Positions 16,565 to 25,569 of a DNA stretch of 64,000 bases are shown one piece after another. The notes under the pieces were generated by a model. It was not told the DNA's origin, searched no databases, and saw nothing but the letters and a program-made list of their open reading frames with translations. The position numbers and the translations under genes were made by a program. Every line of letters starts with the position of its first letter. The first letter of the stretch is position 1. This DNA comes from Collinsella sp. (GTDB taxonomy: Bacteria; Actinomycetota; Coriobacteriia; Coriobacteriales; Coriobacteriaceae): assembly GCA_019419505.1 (NCBI GenBank), contig DXZS01000011.1, forward strand, positions 51,229 through 115,228, read 5' to 3'.

Positions 16565-17362
16565 ATGACCGAAACCGCTGCCGCAGCCGCCAACGAGACA
16601 CGCGACACCAAGCTCGAGATCATCATGGGCCGCGAGGCACTCGATAAGCTCGCCGATGCTACGGTGCTAGTGCTCGGCTGCGGAGGCGTGGGCTCCAATT
16701 GCTGCGAGGCACTCGCCCGCGGCGGCATCGGTCATTTCGTCATTCTGGATAAGGACATCATCGCGCCCAGCAATATCAATCGCCAGGCCATCGCCTTTCA
16801 CAGCACCGTCGGCAAGCGCAAGGTTGACGTGATGGAAACCATGATCCACGACATCAATCCCGCCGCCACCGTCATCAAGCGAACTGAATACTTGCTGAGC
16901 GACAACATCGATGATTTCTTCGCGAGCGTTTTGGAGCAGATGGACGGCAAGCTCGACTACGTCGTCGACGCCATCGACACCATCTCGGCCAAGCTCACCA
17001 TTGCCAAATATGCTCAGGACCGCGGCATTCGTTTGGTTAGCTCCATGGGCGGGGCCAACAAACTCCATCCCGAGTGCCTCCGCTTTGCCGACATTTTCGA
17101 TACGGTACGTGACCCCATGAGCCGCATTATGCGCAAAGAATGTAAGAAGCGCGGAATCAAGAGCCTGTACGTGTTGTTTAGCTGCGAGGAATCGGTTAAG
17201 ACACAGCCCCGCGACCCTTCCAACATCCACGAGCGTACCGAGTTGGGCACCGCCAGCTTTATGCCGCCCATCATGGGCCAGATGATTGCCGGCGAGGTCA
17301 TTCGCCAGATCAGTGGGCGCGGCACCGAGCACGTGCGCGCCGACGGCCAACGCCTGGGCTAG
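16565..17362 (+). CDS. tcdA: tRNA threonylcarbamoyladenosine dehydratase (TcdA/ThiF family)
   Basis: 265 residues with the E1-like adenylation fold: VLVLGCGGVGSNCCEALARGGIG (nucleotide loop), DKDIIAPSNINRQ, DAIDTISAKL and the Arg-Lys segment. Length and motifs fit TcdA/YgdL, which uses ATP to cyclise t6A at tRNA position 37. CGGAGG at 16553-16558 directly abuts a first ATG (16559), so the second ATG at 16565 with 6-nt spacing is chosen. tatD follows 14 nt later. Confidence 0.85.
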   Translation: MTETAAAAANETRDTKLEIIMGREALDKLADATVLVLGCGGVGSNCCEALARGGIGHFVILDKDIIAPSNINRQAIAFHSTVGKRKVDVMETMIHDINPAATVIKRTEYLLSDNIDDFFASVLEQMDGKLDYVVDAIDTISAKLTIAKYAQDRGIRLVSSMGGANKLHPECLRFADIFDTVRDPMSRIMRKECKKRGIKSLYVLFSCEESVKTQPRDPSNIHERTELGTASFMPPIMGQMIAGEVIRQISGRGTEHVRADGQRLG

Positions 17363-17376
17363 CAGGATGTCCTGCG

Positions 17377-18159
17377 ATGGGACCGCAATTCTTTGACACG
17401 CATTGTCATCTTGATTTGATGCTCGGCCCCGATGCTGCAGCCAGTGAGTCGGCGGCGTTGGGTCTGGGGCTCTTTGACTGCGGGGTCGACCCACGCGACT
17501 TTTCGGCCGCAAACGAGCGCGCCCGTCGCCTACCAGGCATCATCGCTGGCGTTGGGCTCCACCCCTGGTGGCTCGCCGACGGCCGCTGCGGTCCTGCCGA
17601 AGTCGATCTGCTTTGCGAAGTTGCTGCCCAAGAGCGCTACATCGGCGAGGTGGGACTCGACTTTTCCGCACGCTTTGCCGGAAGTGAGCCGCTACAAATA
17701 CAGGCATTTGACCGGCTCTGCGATACACTCGTGCAGCATCCTCTTACCGGGCGCGTGATATCAATTCACGCCGTTCGTTCGGCAGGAGCCGTACTGGACG
17801 TCCTCGAATCGCATGGACTACTCATCCCAAACCCCGACTCCCCCGTTATCATCTTCCACTGGTTTAGCGGCACTTCGGACGAACTCGTCCGCGCGCGTGA
17901 TGCGGACTGTTATTTTTCCGTCAACGAACGCATGCTCGCGTCTAAACGAGGACGCGAATACGCACGACAGATTCCACTCGATCGTTTACTGCTCGAGACC
18001 GATGCACCAGCGGAGGCAAACACAGAAACAAGCGCGCAGTCGCTCATCAAATCGCTCACAAGGACCTCAGAACGCATCGCCTCGCTCAAAAATTGTGACG
18101 CAAAGCGCATCGAGTCGGCAGTTTTAACAAATGCGCACTCTGTTTTTGACCTTCGCTAG
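17377..18159 (+). CDS. TatD-family metal-dependent hydrolase
   Basis: 260 residues. The metal-binding start FFDTHCHLD, GVGLHPWW, IGEVGLDFS, IHAVRSAG, HWFSGTSDEL and LLLETDAP are the usual TatD metal ligands in order. Family members are DNases or metal-dependent hydrolases; which activity applies is unknown. It follows tcdA by 14 nt, so co-transcription is likely. A MITE-like element starts 8 nt after the stop. Confidence 0.85.
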   Translation: MGPQFFDTHCHLDLMLGPDAAASESAALGLGLFDCGVDPRDFSAANERARRLPGIIAGVGLHPWWLADGRCGPAEVDLLCEVAAQERYIGEVGLDFSARFAGSEPLQIQAFDRLCDTLVQHPLTGRVISIHAVRSAGAVLDVLESHGLLIPNPDSPVIIFHWFSGTSDELVRARDADCYFSVNERMLASKRGREYARQIPLDRLLLETDAPAEANTETSAQSLIKSLTRTSERIASLKNCDAKRIESAVLTNAHSVFDLR

Positions 18160-18166
18160 CCCCGGA

Positions 18167-18392
18167 GGACAAAAAATGCCAAATATGAGTACTGTTGCAA
18201 ATCCAGTCACATTATTTTACGGCAAAATAGTGCCTTGATAATGTACAGCTATCCATTATCAAGGCACTTTAAGGTGGTTAAAGTCATTTTTAGCAGGTTT
18301 TAATCGCTCGCAGACACCCAACTAGGCCCTCAAAAGCTAAATTTCGCTGTTACTAAATTAGTGACAGTACTCATATTTAGCATTTTTTGTCC
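18167..18392. mobile_element. MITE-like element with 29-bp terminal inverted repeats
   Basis: 226 nt, much richer in A+T than its surroundings. Left end GGACAAAAAATGCCAAATAT... (18167-18195) is the inverse of the right end (18364-18392) at 28 of 29 positions. Inside is a second hairpin: AGTGCCTTGATAATG (18229-18243) with CATTATCAAGGCACTT (18254-18269). No open frame of note and no transposase, so a non-autonomous element is the simplest reading. No clear target-site duplication was found. Confidence 0.65.
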
Positions 18393-18396
18393 ATGG

Positions 18397-18432
18397 AGTC
18401 CCGGGGAGGCGACAATTCGACTCCCCGGGACT
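18397..18432 (-). terminator. Hairpin/terminator behind the PfkB kinase
   Basis: AGTCCCGGGGAG (18397-18408) pairs perfectly with CTCCCCGGGACT (18421-18432), 6 nt after the kinase stop. No T run follows on the minus strand. Confidence 0.6.
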
Positions 18433-18438
18433 GCTCGC

Positions 18439-19302
18439 CTATTCGGAAATCGGCGCCCCATGGCCCCAAGAGCCTTCCATGCCGCATACGGTCGAAGCAA
18501 ACCCCGCCGCAAAGTCGAGTGCACGCTCGATGGCCTCGACGCCATCCTCGCCACGCTTGGCGGAATCGAGATAGCACATCAAGAACGAAGTCAGAAACGA
18601 GTCACCCGCACCCATAGTGTCCTTCATTTCCGTTACCGGTTTAGCCAGTTGGCGGTAATAACGATCGCCATCATAGGCAATGCAGCCCTCAGCGCCAGCC
18701 GTTGCCGATACAAAACGCGGACCTAGGCTCTTCACCCATGCCAGACGCTCGCGAATCTCATCCTCGCTCGCGGCGTCTGCCGCGCTAAAGAATGCGAAGT
18801 CAACGTAGGGAGCAATCTGCTCGTAGTACTCGTCGGTCGAATCGTCCGAGAAGTCAAACGAAACCGTGATGCCCGCGGCCTTCAACTTGGGAAGTTCGCG
18901 CTCGGTAAAGCAATAGTTGCCCGAGTGGACTACGTCGAACTGCTTCATGTACGCAAGGTCAAAGCGATCGAGCACATAGCGAGCATCACCACGGATGCCA
19001 CCCTCATTGGAGCCAAGGAAAACACGGTCGCCGTTAACGACGGTCACGCGCGCAGCACCATTCTCACCGATGAGCTGCTTGCATTTGGCTAGTTCAACGT
19101 CCTCATCTTCAAGACTCGCAATCACGTGCTCGGCAGCAGCGTCATTACCAAAGATGCCCATATACGCGGAGCGCGCGGCTCCGCATTTCTTGGCATACAC
19201 GGCAAAGTTCACCGCATTGCCACCCGGATACATCGTGCGAATATGCTCGTAGCGGTCGACGACGTTGTCGCCAAACCCCAGTGCGCTCACGTTAAATGCC
19301 AT
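18439..19302 (-). CDS. PfkB-family sugar kinase, fructoselysine 6-kinase-like
   Basis: 287 residues, ribokinase fold: GFGDNVVDRY, the PGGNAVNFA sugar-binding motif and the C-terminal ATP/anion motif KDTMGAGDSFLTSF. N-terminal details resemble fructoselysine 6-kinase (FrlD). No fructoselysine-6-P deglycase gene lies nearby, so the substrate stays open. It is the last of a minus-strand run of carbohydrate-phosphate genes: DeoC-like aldolase, two HAD phosphatases and this kinase. Confidence 0.8.
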   Translation of the reverse strand: MAFNVSALGFGDNVVDRYEHIRTMYPGGNAVNFAVYAKKCGAARSAYMGIFGNDAAAEHVIASLEDEDVELAKCKQLIGENGAARVTVVNGDRVFLGSNEGGIRGDARYVLDRFDLAYMKQFDVVHSGNYCFTERELPKLKAAGITVSFDFSDDSTDEYYEQIAPYVDFAFFSAADAASEDEIRERLAWVKSLGPRFVSATAGAEGCIAYDGDRYYRQLAKPVTEMKDTMGAGDSFLTSFLMCYLDSAKRGEDGVEAIERALDFAAGFASTVCGMEGSWGHGAPISE

Positions 19303-19361
19303 AGCGCGCCCCTCTCTTATGCCAACGGAACCACTGTTGTGACAGCAGTACCGCCCAGGAT

Positions 19362-20021
19362 CTACGCGAGTTCCAGTAGCTCCGGCAGCTGGTCGATAAT
19401 CTTGTCCGCGGCATCCTGGCTAAAGCCAAAGCGCTCCTCGCGCTTGGCAATGACCGTCAGGCCGGCTCGCTTACCCGCGGTAATGCCCGGAACGGAATCC
19501 TCAACGCAGCAGCAGCGATTCGCGGGCAGCCCCAGCAGGTCCAGCGCATGCAGGTAGATGTCGGGCTCGGGCTTGCTCTCCTTAAACTGCTCGCCGCTCA
19601 CCACATACTCAAAGGCATCCGACAGCCCGCACGCATTGAGCACTTCCTCGATGCTATCCATGGGAGACGAGCTGGCAAGCGCCACGCGAACGCCCCGGCG
19701 CGGCAGCTCTCGAATCGTATCCACGGCGCCTGGGTTAATCAAAGTCTGATAGTCGCGCGGACGCTCATGCGCCCACTCATCCCAACGGGCCAACGCTTCC
19801 TCGCCAGTAAAATGCCCCTTACCGGCGCGCTCAAACCAATCGACCAGCATATGCAGGAAGAACTGATGCGAGGTACCAACCTGCCCATTCAACTCCTCTT
19901 GAGTCAGGTTAAGCCCAAGCTCCTTGGCAAACGCGGCAGTCTCGCCCAGGTAGTAATACTCGGTATCGACAATGACGCCGTCCATGTCAAAGATAACGGC
20001 GTCGAACGGAAATGCGGACAC
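19362..20021 (-). CDS. HAD hydrolase, beta-phosphoglucomutase-like
   Basis: 219 residues. HAD motif I is FDMDGVIVDTE, motif II ALASSSPMD, then the Lys in KESKPEPDIYL and motif IV CVEDSVPGI. A helical cap sits between motifs I and II, as in the beta-PGM/phosphatase group. GTG at 20021 is chosen because GGGAGGG lies just upstream. Substrate is probably a sugar phosphate, by family and by the kinase next door. Confidence 0.8.
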   Translation of the reverse strand: MSAFPFDAVIFDMDGVIVDTEYYYLGETAAFAKELGLNLTQEELNGQVGTSHQFFLHMLVDWFERAGKGHFTGEEALARWDEWAHERPRDYQTLINPGAVDTIRELPRRGVRVALASSSPMDSIEEVLNACGLSDAFEYVVSGEQFKESKPEPDIYLHALDLLGLPANRCCCVEDSVPGITAGKRAGLTVIAKREERFGFSQDAADKIIDQLPELLELA

Positions 20022-20035
20022 GGCACCCTCCCTAA

Positions 20036-20062
20036 CAAAAGGGCGCCTGTAAGCAGGCGCCC
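20036..20062 (-). terminator. Terminator of the Cof-type HAD gene
   Basis: GGGCGCCTG (20041-20049) pairs with CAGGCGCCC (20054-20062). On the minus strand TTTTG follows. Confidence 0.7.
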
Positions 20063-20084
20063 GAACCATGCATTATCGGCGATT

Positions 20085-20927
20085 CTAACCCAGCAGCTTA
20101 TCCAACGCCACCGCAATACCGTCTTCGTTGTTATTGGCGGTCACCATCTGGGCTACCGCCTTAACCTCATCGACTGCGTTGCCCATGGCAACACCGGTGC
20201 CGGCCCACTCAATCATGGACTTGTCGTTCTGGCCGTCACCAAACGATACGACCTCGCTGGCATCGATACCGAGCTTGGGCAGGGCGCCCTCGAGCGCGCG
20301 GGCCTTGTCGATACCAGGCGCCGTGTACTCAAAGTACCAGTCGGCCGTAAACATACCCGAAAGCGTCTGCCTAAAGGGCGTATACATCTCCTCGTAATGC
20401 GCCTGCAGGTAGGCCGGATCGCCCGCCGTCAGCAGCTTGTCCACGGGATAAGCGTCCGCGACCTCATGCAAGCTCTCGACCTCGCGGATCTTAAGGTCGC
20501 ACGCATCGCGCTCGTATTTGACGATGTTTTTCTGCGAACCGTCCGGCAGTGTGATCATGCAGCGATACGAGTCCTCGACATGCAGATCGCGACCGAGCGA
20601 GATCATGGGAATCACATCATAGTTTTGCAGGTGATCAATCAGACGGTGCAGTTCGTCAGCTGGCATGGCCTGGTCAAAAAGGACCTCATCGGTCTGAGCG
20701 TCGACAACATGCGCGCCATTGAAAGCGACTAGCAGACCGTCATGGTTTTGGAGGTCGAGCTCCTGTGCCAGAGCATGTAGCCCCCATGCGGGACGACCCG
20801 AAGCCAAGATGAGCTTAATGCCCGACTCCTGCGCCGCGAGCAGCTTTTCGCGCGTACGCGGGCTGATCACTTTCTGATCGTTGGTGAGCGTACCGTCGAT
20901 ATCCATCGCGATGGCTTTGATTGCCAT
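20085..20927 (-). CDS. Cof-type HAD-IIB phosphatase
   Basis: 280 residues. Motif I AIAMDIDGTLTND, motif II LILASGRPAWGL, a C2-type cap, and motif IV SFGDGQNDKSMIEWAGTGVAMGNA. Cof-type enzymes dephosphorylate sugar phosphates and similar metabolites. GGGAGG before the ATG at 20927 fixes the start. Confidence 0.85.
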   Translation of the reverse strand: MAIKAIAMDIDGTLTNDQKVISPRTREKLLAAQESGIKLILASGRPAWGLHALAQELDLQNHDGLLVAFNGAHVVDAQTDEVLFDQAMPADELHRLIDHLQNYDVIPMISLGRDLHVEDSYRCMITLPDGSQKNIVKYERDACDLKIREVESLHEVADAYPVDKLLTAGDPAYLQAHYEEMYTPFRQTLSGMFTADWYFEYTAPGIDKARALEGALPKLGIDASEVVSFGDGQNDKSMIEWAGTGVAMGNAVDEVKAVAQMVTANNNEDGIAVALDKLLG

Positions 20928-21076
20928 ATATGCCTCCCTGTCATTGAACAACCTTGTCTGAGCCATCATACAGAACACCCATCGCGACTCCGTTTACAAC
21001 GGGTAAAAAGTCATATTGTCTCGAACATGAACAGCGTGTGGTCGTGAAGCTTTATCGCTCAGGTCAAATACGTCTG

Positions 21077-21751
21077 CTAGCGACGCTCATCCGTCGGTGC
21101 GCCCTCGACGATCGCGATGCCCGCCGATGCACCTAACGCGCTGGCGCCGGCCTCGATGAATGCGCAGGCCTCTTCGTAATTATGGATACCGCCCGCCGCC
21201 TTGATTGCCACGGCATCGCCGAGCACCTCGTGCATCAGCCGCACGTCCTCGAGCTTAGCACCGCCAAAGCTTCTGCCGGTCGATGTCTTAAGGAATCCCG
21301 GCTTGGCCTCCAGCGCGATCTCGCATACACGGCGCTTGGCGGCGTCGTCGCCGTCCAGCTTGCACATCTCGACGATTACCTTGTCAGTGATGCCATGCGC
21401 GCGACAAAAATCAGCAATGGTAGTCATCTCGCGCTCGATGGCATCAAAATCGCGGTTCTCGATCGACCTCTGATTCAAAACGTAGTCAATCTCGGTAAAG
21501 CCACACGCAGCGTATTCCTCAAACCTCGCAAGCTTCTCCTCAAGCGCCATAGTGCCCTGGGGAAAGTCGATAGCGCCGGCAAGGATGATGTCAGAGTCCT
21601 CGAGCATGGCGCGGCCCGTCTCGTACTCCTGCAGGTTCGCAAATACGCAGCGAAAGTTGTACTTTAACGCCTTCTCGACATATTGCTCAAACGTGTCCTC
21701 GGGGGCATCGATATAGTCGATGTATTTGTTGATGGGTTTGGCAAGCGTCAT
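21077..21751 (-). CDS. DeoC-like aldolase
   Basis: 224 residues, TIM-barrel class I aldolase of the deoxyribose-phosphate aldolase type. The Schiff-base lysine lies in GFLKTSTGRSFGGAKLEDV. Also seen are IDYVLNQRS, the KVIVEMCKLDGDD segment and KAAGGIHNYEEA. It probably cleaves 2-deoxyribose-5-phosphate to glyceraldehyde-3-P and acetaldehyde. Some core residues differ from standard DeoC, so a related aldolase activity is possible. Confidence 0.75.
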   Translation of the reverse strand: MTLAKPINKYIDYIDAPEDTFEQYVEKALKYNFRCVFANLQEYETGRAMLEDSDIILAGAIDFPQGTMALEEKLARFEEYAACGFTEIDYVLNQRSIENRDFDAIEREMTTIADFCRAHGITDKVIVEMCKLDGDDAAKRRVCEIALEAKPGFLKTSTGRSFGGAKLEDVRLMHEVLGDAVAIKAAGGIHNYEEACAFIEAGASALGASAGIAIVEGAPTDERR

Positions 21752-21965
21752 GCTGGGCCTCCTTGTTCAGGACTGACAACCGATTCGTGGTTTCACGCGA
21801 AAAACCACGTTCAATGTACGCCCGGCATGCAAGGACAGCGTCCGCATTCCGACAAGTGGTATGAAATTAGTTGTAAACGTATATTTACAGACAGCGAATG
21901 GCACCGCACGCGGATGCCGACAGCAAGACATCCCCCCTCAATACACCCTCATGCCCATTTAAATA
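21752..21965. other. Intergenic region upstream of the DeoC-like gene
   Basis: Holds the DeoC-like leader with a small hairpin (CGTGGTTT...AAACCACG, about 21787-21810) and otherwise no gene or clear signal. Confidence 0.4.
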
Positions 21966-22061
21966 GCAAGGGGCCCGTATCTGTTGGGATACGGGCCCCT
22001 TTCGGCCGTGACCTATCTCAGCAACAAAGACTACTTGCGGTGAGCGCGGTAGAACTCGATC
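21966..22061 (-). other. Duplicate of the pgi 3' end and terminator (attL-like)
   Basis: Contains a terminator hairpin (21970-21999, GGGGCCCGTATC with GATACGGGCCCC). On the minus strand 22061-22030 encodes IEFYRAHRK plus stop, the last codons of pgi. The functional pgi copy at 25539 has the same codons with two synonymous changes, followed by the same terminator at 25474-25506. Upstream of the 10 codons the reading frame hits a stop, so this is only a remnant. It marks the left edge of an inserted segment. Confidence 0.75.
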
Positions 22062-22523
22062 GCACCATCTTATCCGAGCCGGGGCACGTTCGCATAGCGT
22101 GGCGCGTGACGGTTGCAAAACCACCCCATTTGAAACAAACGCAAAAAAGTACTTGCAAAGACGCGTTCCGACATATAAGTTGATAAAAGACCGCCGTTGC
22201 GGTTTTAAGTAGATCGAGCATATGAAGTTTGAGATTTAGCGTGTAAGAGAAGGAAGATCGGCAAAGTACAACCCCAAACGCAATGACAACTTAATGAGGT
22301 AACTGCCACATGTGAGGCACCCAGGGCATTGCTGTCTCGATTTTGAGCACGATGCCTTCCGCCTTGCATGGGCCGTTCCATCCCGCCCCTGCAGCAACTG
22401 CCTCACGGGCTCATTGAAAACCGCATAGCACCCCAACGTCAGCACATCACCCACGGCAAGCACATCACTCACGACAACCAACACATCAACAAACAGCACG
22501 AACATCAACCGATTGGAGAAGCT

Positions 22524-23420
22524 ATGACAAACCACCACGCTGAAGACGGCGATAAGAAAAGCATTCTGGATGTCCGCATTGAGCGAGCATCCGCAAACAA
22601 ATACGACGCCGCCTTTGCCGCCGCAACCATCGAGAACTTCGCGTCGCTGCCGCTCGCGACGGTCTTGGCCGGCAAGCCTCAACTGCTGAAGCGCTGCATC
22701 AAAATCATGGGCGATCCCAGCATTCGCAGGCTGACAGATCCCTATGCCCCAAATCGAGATAACGAGCCTCGCGTCCTTACTATGGGCTGCTTAGCCCATA
22801 TGCTCACGGCGCTCGACACGAAACTCAAGCTCGAATGGACACCCGACGAGCGTTGCAAGCTCGAAATCAAGCGGGACGCCCTGTGCACTGCATTGTTCCT
22901 TCCGCTGAACGACCTCAAGCGCGGCAACGTCGAGCTCGATGCGCAGACCCGGCAAATGCAAATGCCCGGCACCGCGAGACAGAAGACCCCAAGGCCCCGC
23001 GCGACCGTTATCGACCGCAACCGCCATAACCAGTTGACCGCGCAGTTTTCCATCGATGAGGCAGCCGTTAGAGCCTTGGTCGACACATTGTGCCTCCTGA
23101 GCATCAACGAACTGTTCGAGGGCTATCTCGCCCTTGTCCCCGCGACGGCACCCAAGTCGGTGGCAAAAATCATCGAGACCTGCAGGCACCAGTTTGGGCG
23201 CCATCGCAACGACGAGGAAATGAACGCCAGCATCGTGCGGCACTACAAGGCCCATTGCACAAACGGTGAACGCGCCCCAGTGGAGCATCAGCTACGACTC
23301 GCATACACCACGCCCATCGCAACGCTCCATCGCTTTGGAGCCCTTGACATCCGAGAGCCGCACGAACAGGCGGCCTGTCCCGAAACCGAGCTCGATCGCA
23401 GGCTCGGACGAACCCGATAG
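22524..23420 (+). CDS. Unrecognised protein of the integrative element
   Basis: 298 residues, no family recognised. ATG at 22524 is chosen for the GGAGAA just upstream; the longer frame has a low-complexity His-rich lead. Mostly helical, with a basic middle (RQKTPRPRATVIDRNRHNQ) and segments such as IENFASLPLATVLAGKP and VAKIIETCRHQFGRHRND. It is the first gene of the element's plus-strand run, 60 nt before the ClpP-like gene. Its position suggests a DNA-processing or accessory role, but nothing in the sequence proves it. Confidence 0.55.
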   Translation: MTNHHAEDGDKKSILDVRIERASANKYDAAFAAATIENFASLPLATVLAGKPQLLKRCIKIMGDPSIRRLTDPYAPNRDNEPRVLTMGCLAHMLTALDTKLKLEWTPDERCKLEIKRDALCTALFLPLNDLKRGNVELDAQTRQMQMPGTARQKTPRPRATVIDRNRHNQLTAQFSIDEAAVRALVDTLCLLSINELFEGYLALVPATAPKSVAKIIETCRHQFGRHRNDEEMNASIVRHYKAHCTNGERAPVEHQLRLAYTTPIATLHRFGALDIREPHEQAACPETELDRRLGRTR

Positions 23421-23482
23421 CTCGCCCGCCCTCGGCGGGCAGCAACCCATCCCACAACCCAACCAACCAGAAAGGAGTCCTC

Positions 23483-24100
23483 ATGAACACTTGTCAATCC
23501 CCCATCATCAGCCCCCTCACCATGCGTGAATCCGCCCGAGGCATCACGCTCACCAGCATTTACGATGAGATGCTCGCCCGTCGCGAGCTCTCCGTCATGG
23601 GAAACATCGAAACCCCGATGGCCCACGACCTATGCCAGCAGATCCGCCTGCTCGATGCCACCGACCCCAGCCGCCCCATCACCATATTTGTCGCCAGCGC
23701 CGGCGGAAGCGTGCGATCGGGTCTTGCAATCTATGACGCCATGCGCCTCGCATCGTGCCCCATCCGCACCGTCTGCCTGGAATTCGCCGCGTCCATGGGC
23801 GCCGTGATCTTTATGGGCGGCGACGATCGCCGTATGGCGCCCCATGCAGAGCTCATGATTCACGACCCGCTGATCCCCCAGGGGGCAGGCGGCTCGGCAC
23901 TTGCGCTGCAGGAAACCAGCCGGCGTCTCATGCAGACCCGCAAGACCCTCACGCAAATCCTCTCGGACCGCAGCGGCCTCACGCCCAAGCGCATCCAGTC
24001 CCTCACTGCAAAAGACACCTACCTTTCGGCCGAGCGCGCCGTCGAGCTCGGCTTTGCCCACGAAATCCTCTCGACCACCAAGGAGGTCGCCCATGTCTAA
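23483..24100 (+). CDS. ClpP-like serine protease of the integrative element
   Basis: 205 residues. The ClpP fold is clear: PITIFVASAGGSVRSGLAIYD, nucleophile Ser104 in FAASMGAVIF, His127 in LMIHDPL and Asp178 in AKDTYLSAERAVELGFAHEI, i.e. an intact Ser-His-Asp triad. AAAGGAG precedes ATG. The stop overlaps the ATG of the VirD4-like gene (ATGTCTAA). It is not the housekeeping clpP: sequence and context are of a mobile element. Whether it works with a host Clp ATPase is unknown. Confidence 0.82.
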   Translation: MNTCQSPIISPLTMRESARGITLTSIYDEMLARRELSVMGNIETPMAHDLCQQIRLLDATDPSRPITIFVASAGGSVRSGLAIYDAMRLASCPIRTVCLEFAASMGAVIFMGGDDRRMAPHAELMIHDPLIPQGAGGSALALQETSRRLMQTRKTLTQILSDRSGLTPKRIQSLTAKDTYLSAERAVELGFAHEILSTTKEVAHV

Positions 24101-25397
24101 CCTCGCCAGCCGCCTCGCCGCATCTGAGTCCGCATCGTCCACCATCCTCGCCAAGGATCGAACGCTTTCCTGCGACACCCGCCAAACGGGACTCAACAAC
24201 AACGCACTTGTGATCGGCCCCTCGGGAGCCGGCAAGACCCGAAACGTCCTCAAGCCCAACCTGCTGCAAATAAACGCAAGCTACATCGTGCTCGACACCA
24301 AAGGCACGCTCTGTCGCGAAGTGGGACCCGTGCTGGCAGCCCACGGTTACCGCGTGCAATGTCTCAACTTCGCCGACCTCAACACCGTCCCGGCCCTTGC
24401 GCCCGGCATCGAGCGCTGCGGCTACAACCCCCTGAGGCACATTCGCCGCAAGGCGGACGGCAGGCCCAACCAGCAGGACATCCTCTCGGTGGCAAAGGCC
24501 ATCTGCCCCATCGAGGACAACAACCAGCCTTTTTGGGATCATGCGGCGGCAAACCTGCTGTCGTGTCTTATCGCCTACGTCACCGAACAGCTGCCCGCCG
24601 ACGAGCAGACGATCAGCTCGGTCATCAAGCTGATCGAGCACCTGCAAGACGGTGCCACGGGTCGATTGTTTGACGACCTGATCACGACCGACCCCCAAAG
24701 CTATGCCCTCTCGCTATGGCGGCGCTACGCCATTACGCAAAATGCCGAGCGCATGCACGCGAGCATCGTCGGCATCCTTGCCGAAAAGGTCATGTGTCTG
24801 GGATTCGACGGTGCGGCACAGCTCTATCGTGAGTGCCATCAGGTGGACTTCGCTTCCATGGGACACACCCCCTGCGCCCTGTTTGTAACCGTGAGCGATA
24901 TTGACCGCAATCTCGATCCGCTGACCGGCCTCTTTATTTCGCAGGCGTTTATGGGCCTCATACGCGAGGCCGACAAGCAGCCCGACGGCAGCCTGCCCGT
25001 GCCCGTACGCTTTATGCTCGACGACTTTGCAAACCTGCAGATTCCCCAGATCGACAACGTGCTCTCGATTATCCGAAGCCGCAACATCTGGGCAACGCTG
25101 CTGCTGCAGTCGACCAATCAACTCGATGCGCTCTACGGGGAGGCGCGTGCACGCTCCATCATGGGCAACTGCGACGCGCATCTGGTATTGGCCTTCCAGG
25201 ACCCCGAGAGCGCCCGGGTATTTTCCGACCGTGCCGATGCATTGCCCAGCACACTTATGGCGACGCCAATCGATCGCTCGTGGCTCTTTGTGCGCGGTCG
25301 TACCCCCGAGCAGGTCGAACGCTTTAGGCTCGAAGACCATCCGCTGTACGGGGAACTGCCCGAAGCGCAGCGAGGCCATGCGGAGGCCGAGCTCTAG
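24093..25397 (+). CDS. VirD4/TraG-like type IV coupling ATPase, lacking the N-terminal membrane part
   Basis: 434 residues. Walker A GPSGAGKT at residues 42-49 and Walker B RFMLDDFANL near residue 308, followed by IIRSRNIWATLLLQSTNQL, mark the VirD4/TraG coupling-protein family that feeds DNA to conjugation pores. Usual family members have two N-terminal membrane segments; here Walker A comes so early that none are possible. ATG at 24093 has AAGGAGG 6 nt upstream and overlaps the ClpP-like gene by 8 nt. Together they form one coupled unit. Confidence 0.82.
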   Translation: MSNLASRLAASESASSTILAKDRTLSCDTRQTGLNNNALVIGPSGAGKTRNVLKPNLLQINASYIVLDTKGTLCREVGPVLAAHGYRVQCLNFADLNTVPALAPGIERCGYNPLRHIRRKADGRPNQQDILSVAKAICPIEDNNQPFWDHAAANLLSCLIAYVTEQLPADEQTISSVIKLIEHLQDGATGRLFDDLITTDPQSYALSLWRRYAITQNAERMHASIVGILAEKVMCLGFDGAAQLYRECHQVDFASMGHTPCALFVTVSDIDRNLDPLTGLFISQAFMGLIREADKQPDGSLPVPVRFMLDDFANLQIPQIDNVLSIIRSRNIWATLLLQSTNQLDALYGEARARSIMGNCDAHLVLAFQDPESARVFSDRADALPSTLMATPIDRSWLFVRGRTPEQVERFRLEDHPLYGELPEAQRGHAEAEL

Positions 25398-25470
25398 ACG
25401 CAGGGCCCTCGCAGCACGCGACGCTCCGGCGAAGATCCTTAAAGGCCGTGCGCCCCGGGGCCACGGCAAA

Positions 25471-25569
25471 GCAAAGGGGCCCGCATCCGATGGGATACGG
25501 GCCCCTGGCTATAAGGCGCGATGCGTTAACAGCAGCGACTACTTGCGATGAGCGCGATAGAACTCGATG
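25471..25569 (-). other. attR-like copy: pgi 3' end and terminator
   Basis: Right-hand counterpart of 21966-22061. It shares the terminator and the last pgi codons, with 11-bp identical cores GACTACTTGCG and TAGAACTCGAT. Confidence 0.65.
25474..25506 (-). terminator. Terminator of pgi
   Basis: GGGGCCCGCATC pairs with GATACGGGCCCC (one G-T). An almost identical hairpin is duplicated at 21970-21999. Confidence 0.7.

Noticed and set aside
18167..18392. Insertion sequence
   Set aside because: Inverted ends exist, but 226 bp leaves no room for a transposase, so only a MITE-like call is made.
22236..22682. Minus-strand frame at the left end of the integrative element
   Set aside because: Hydrophobic stretch is the complement of a His/Thr/Asn-rich region; no ribosome site; overlaps the better plus-strand gene.
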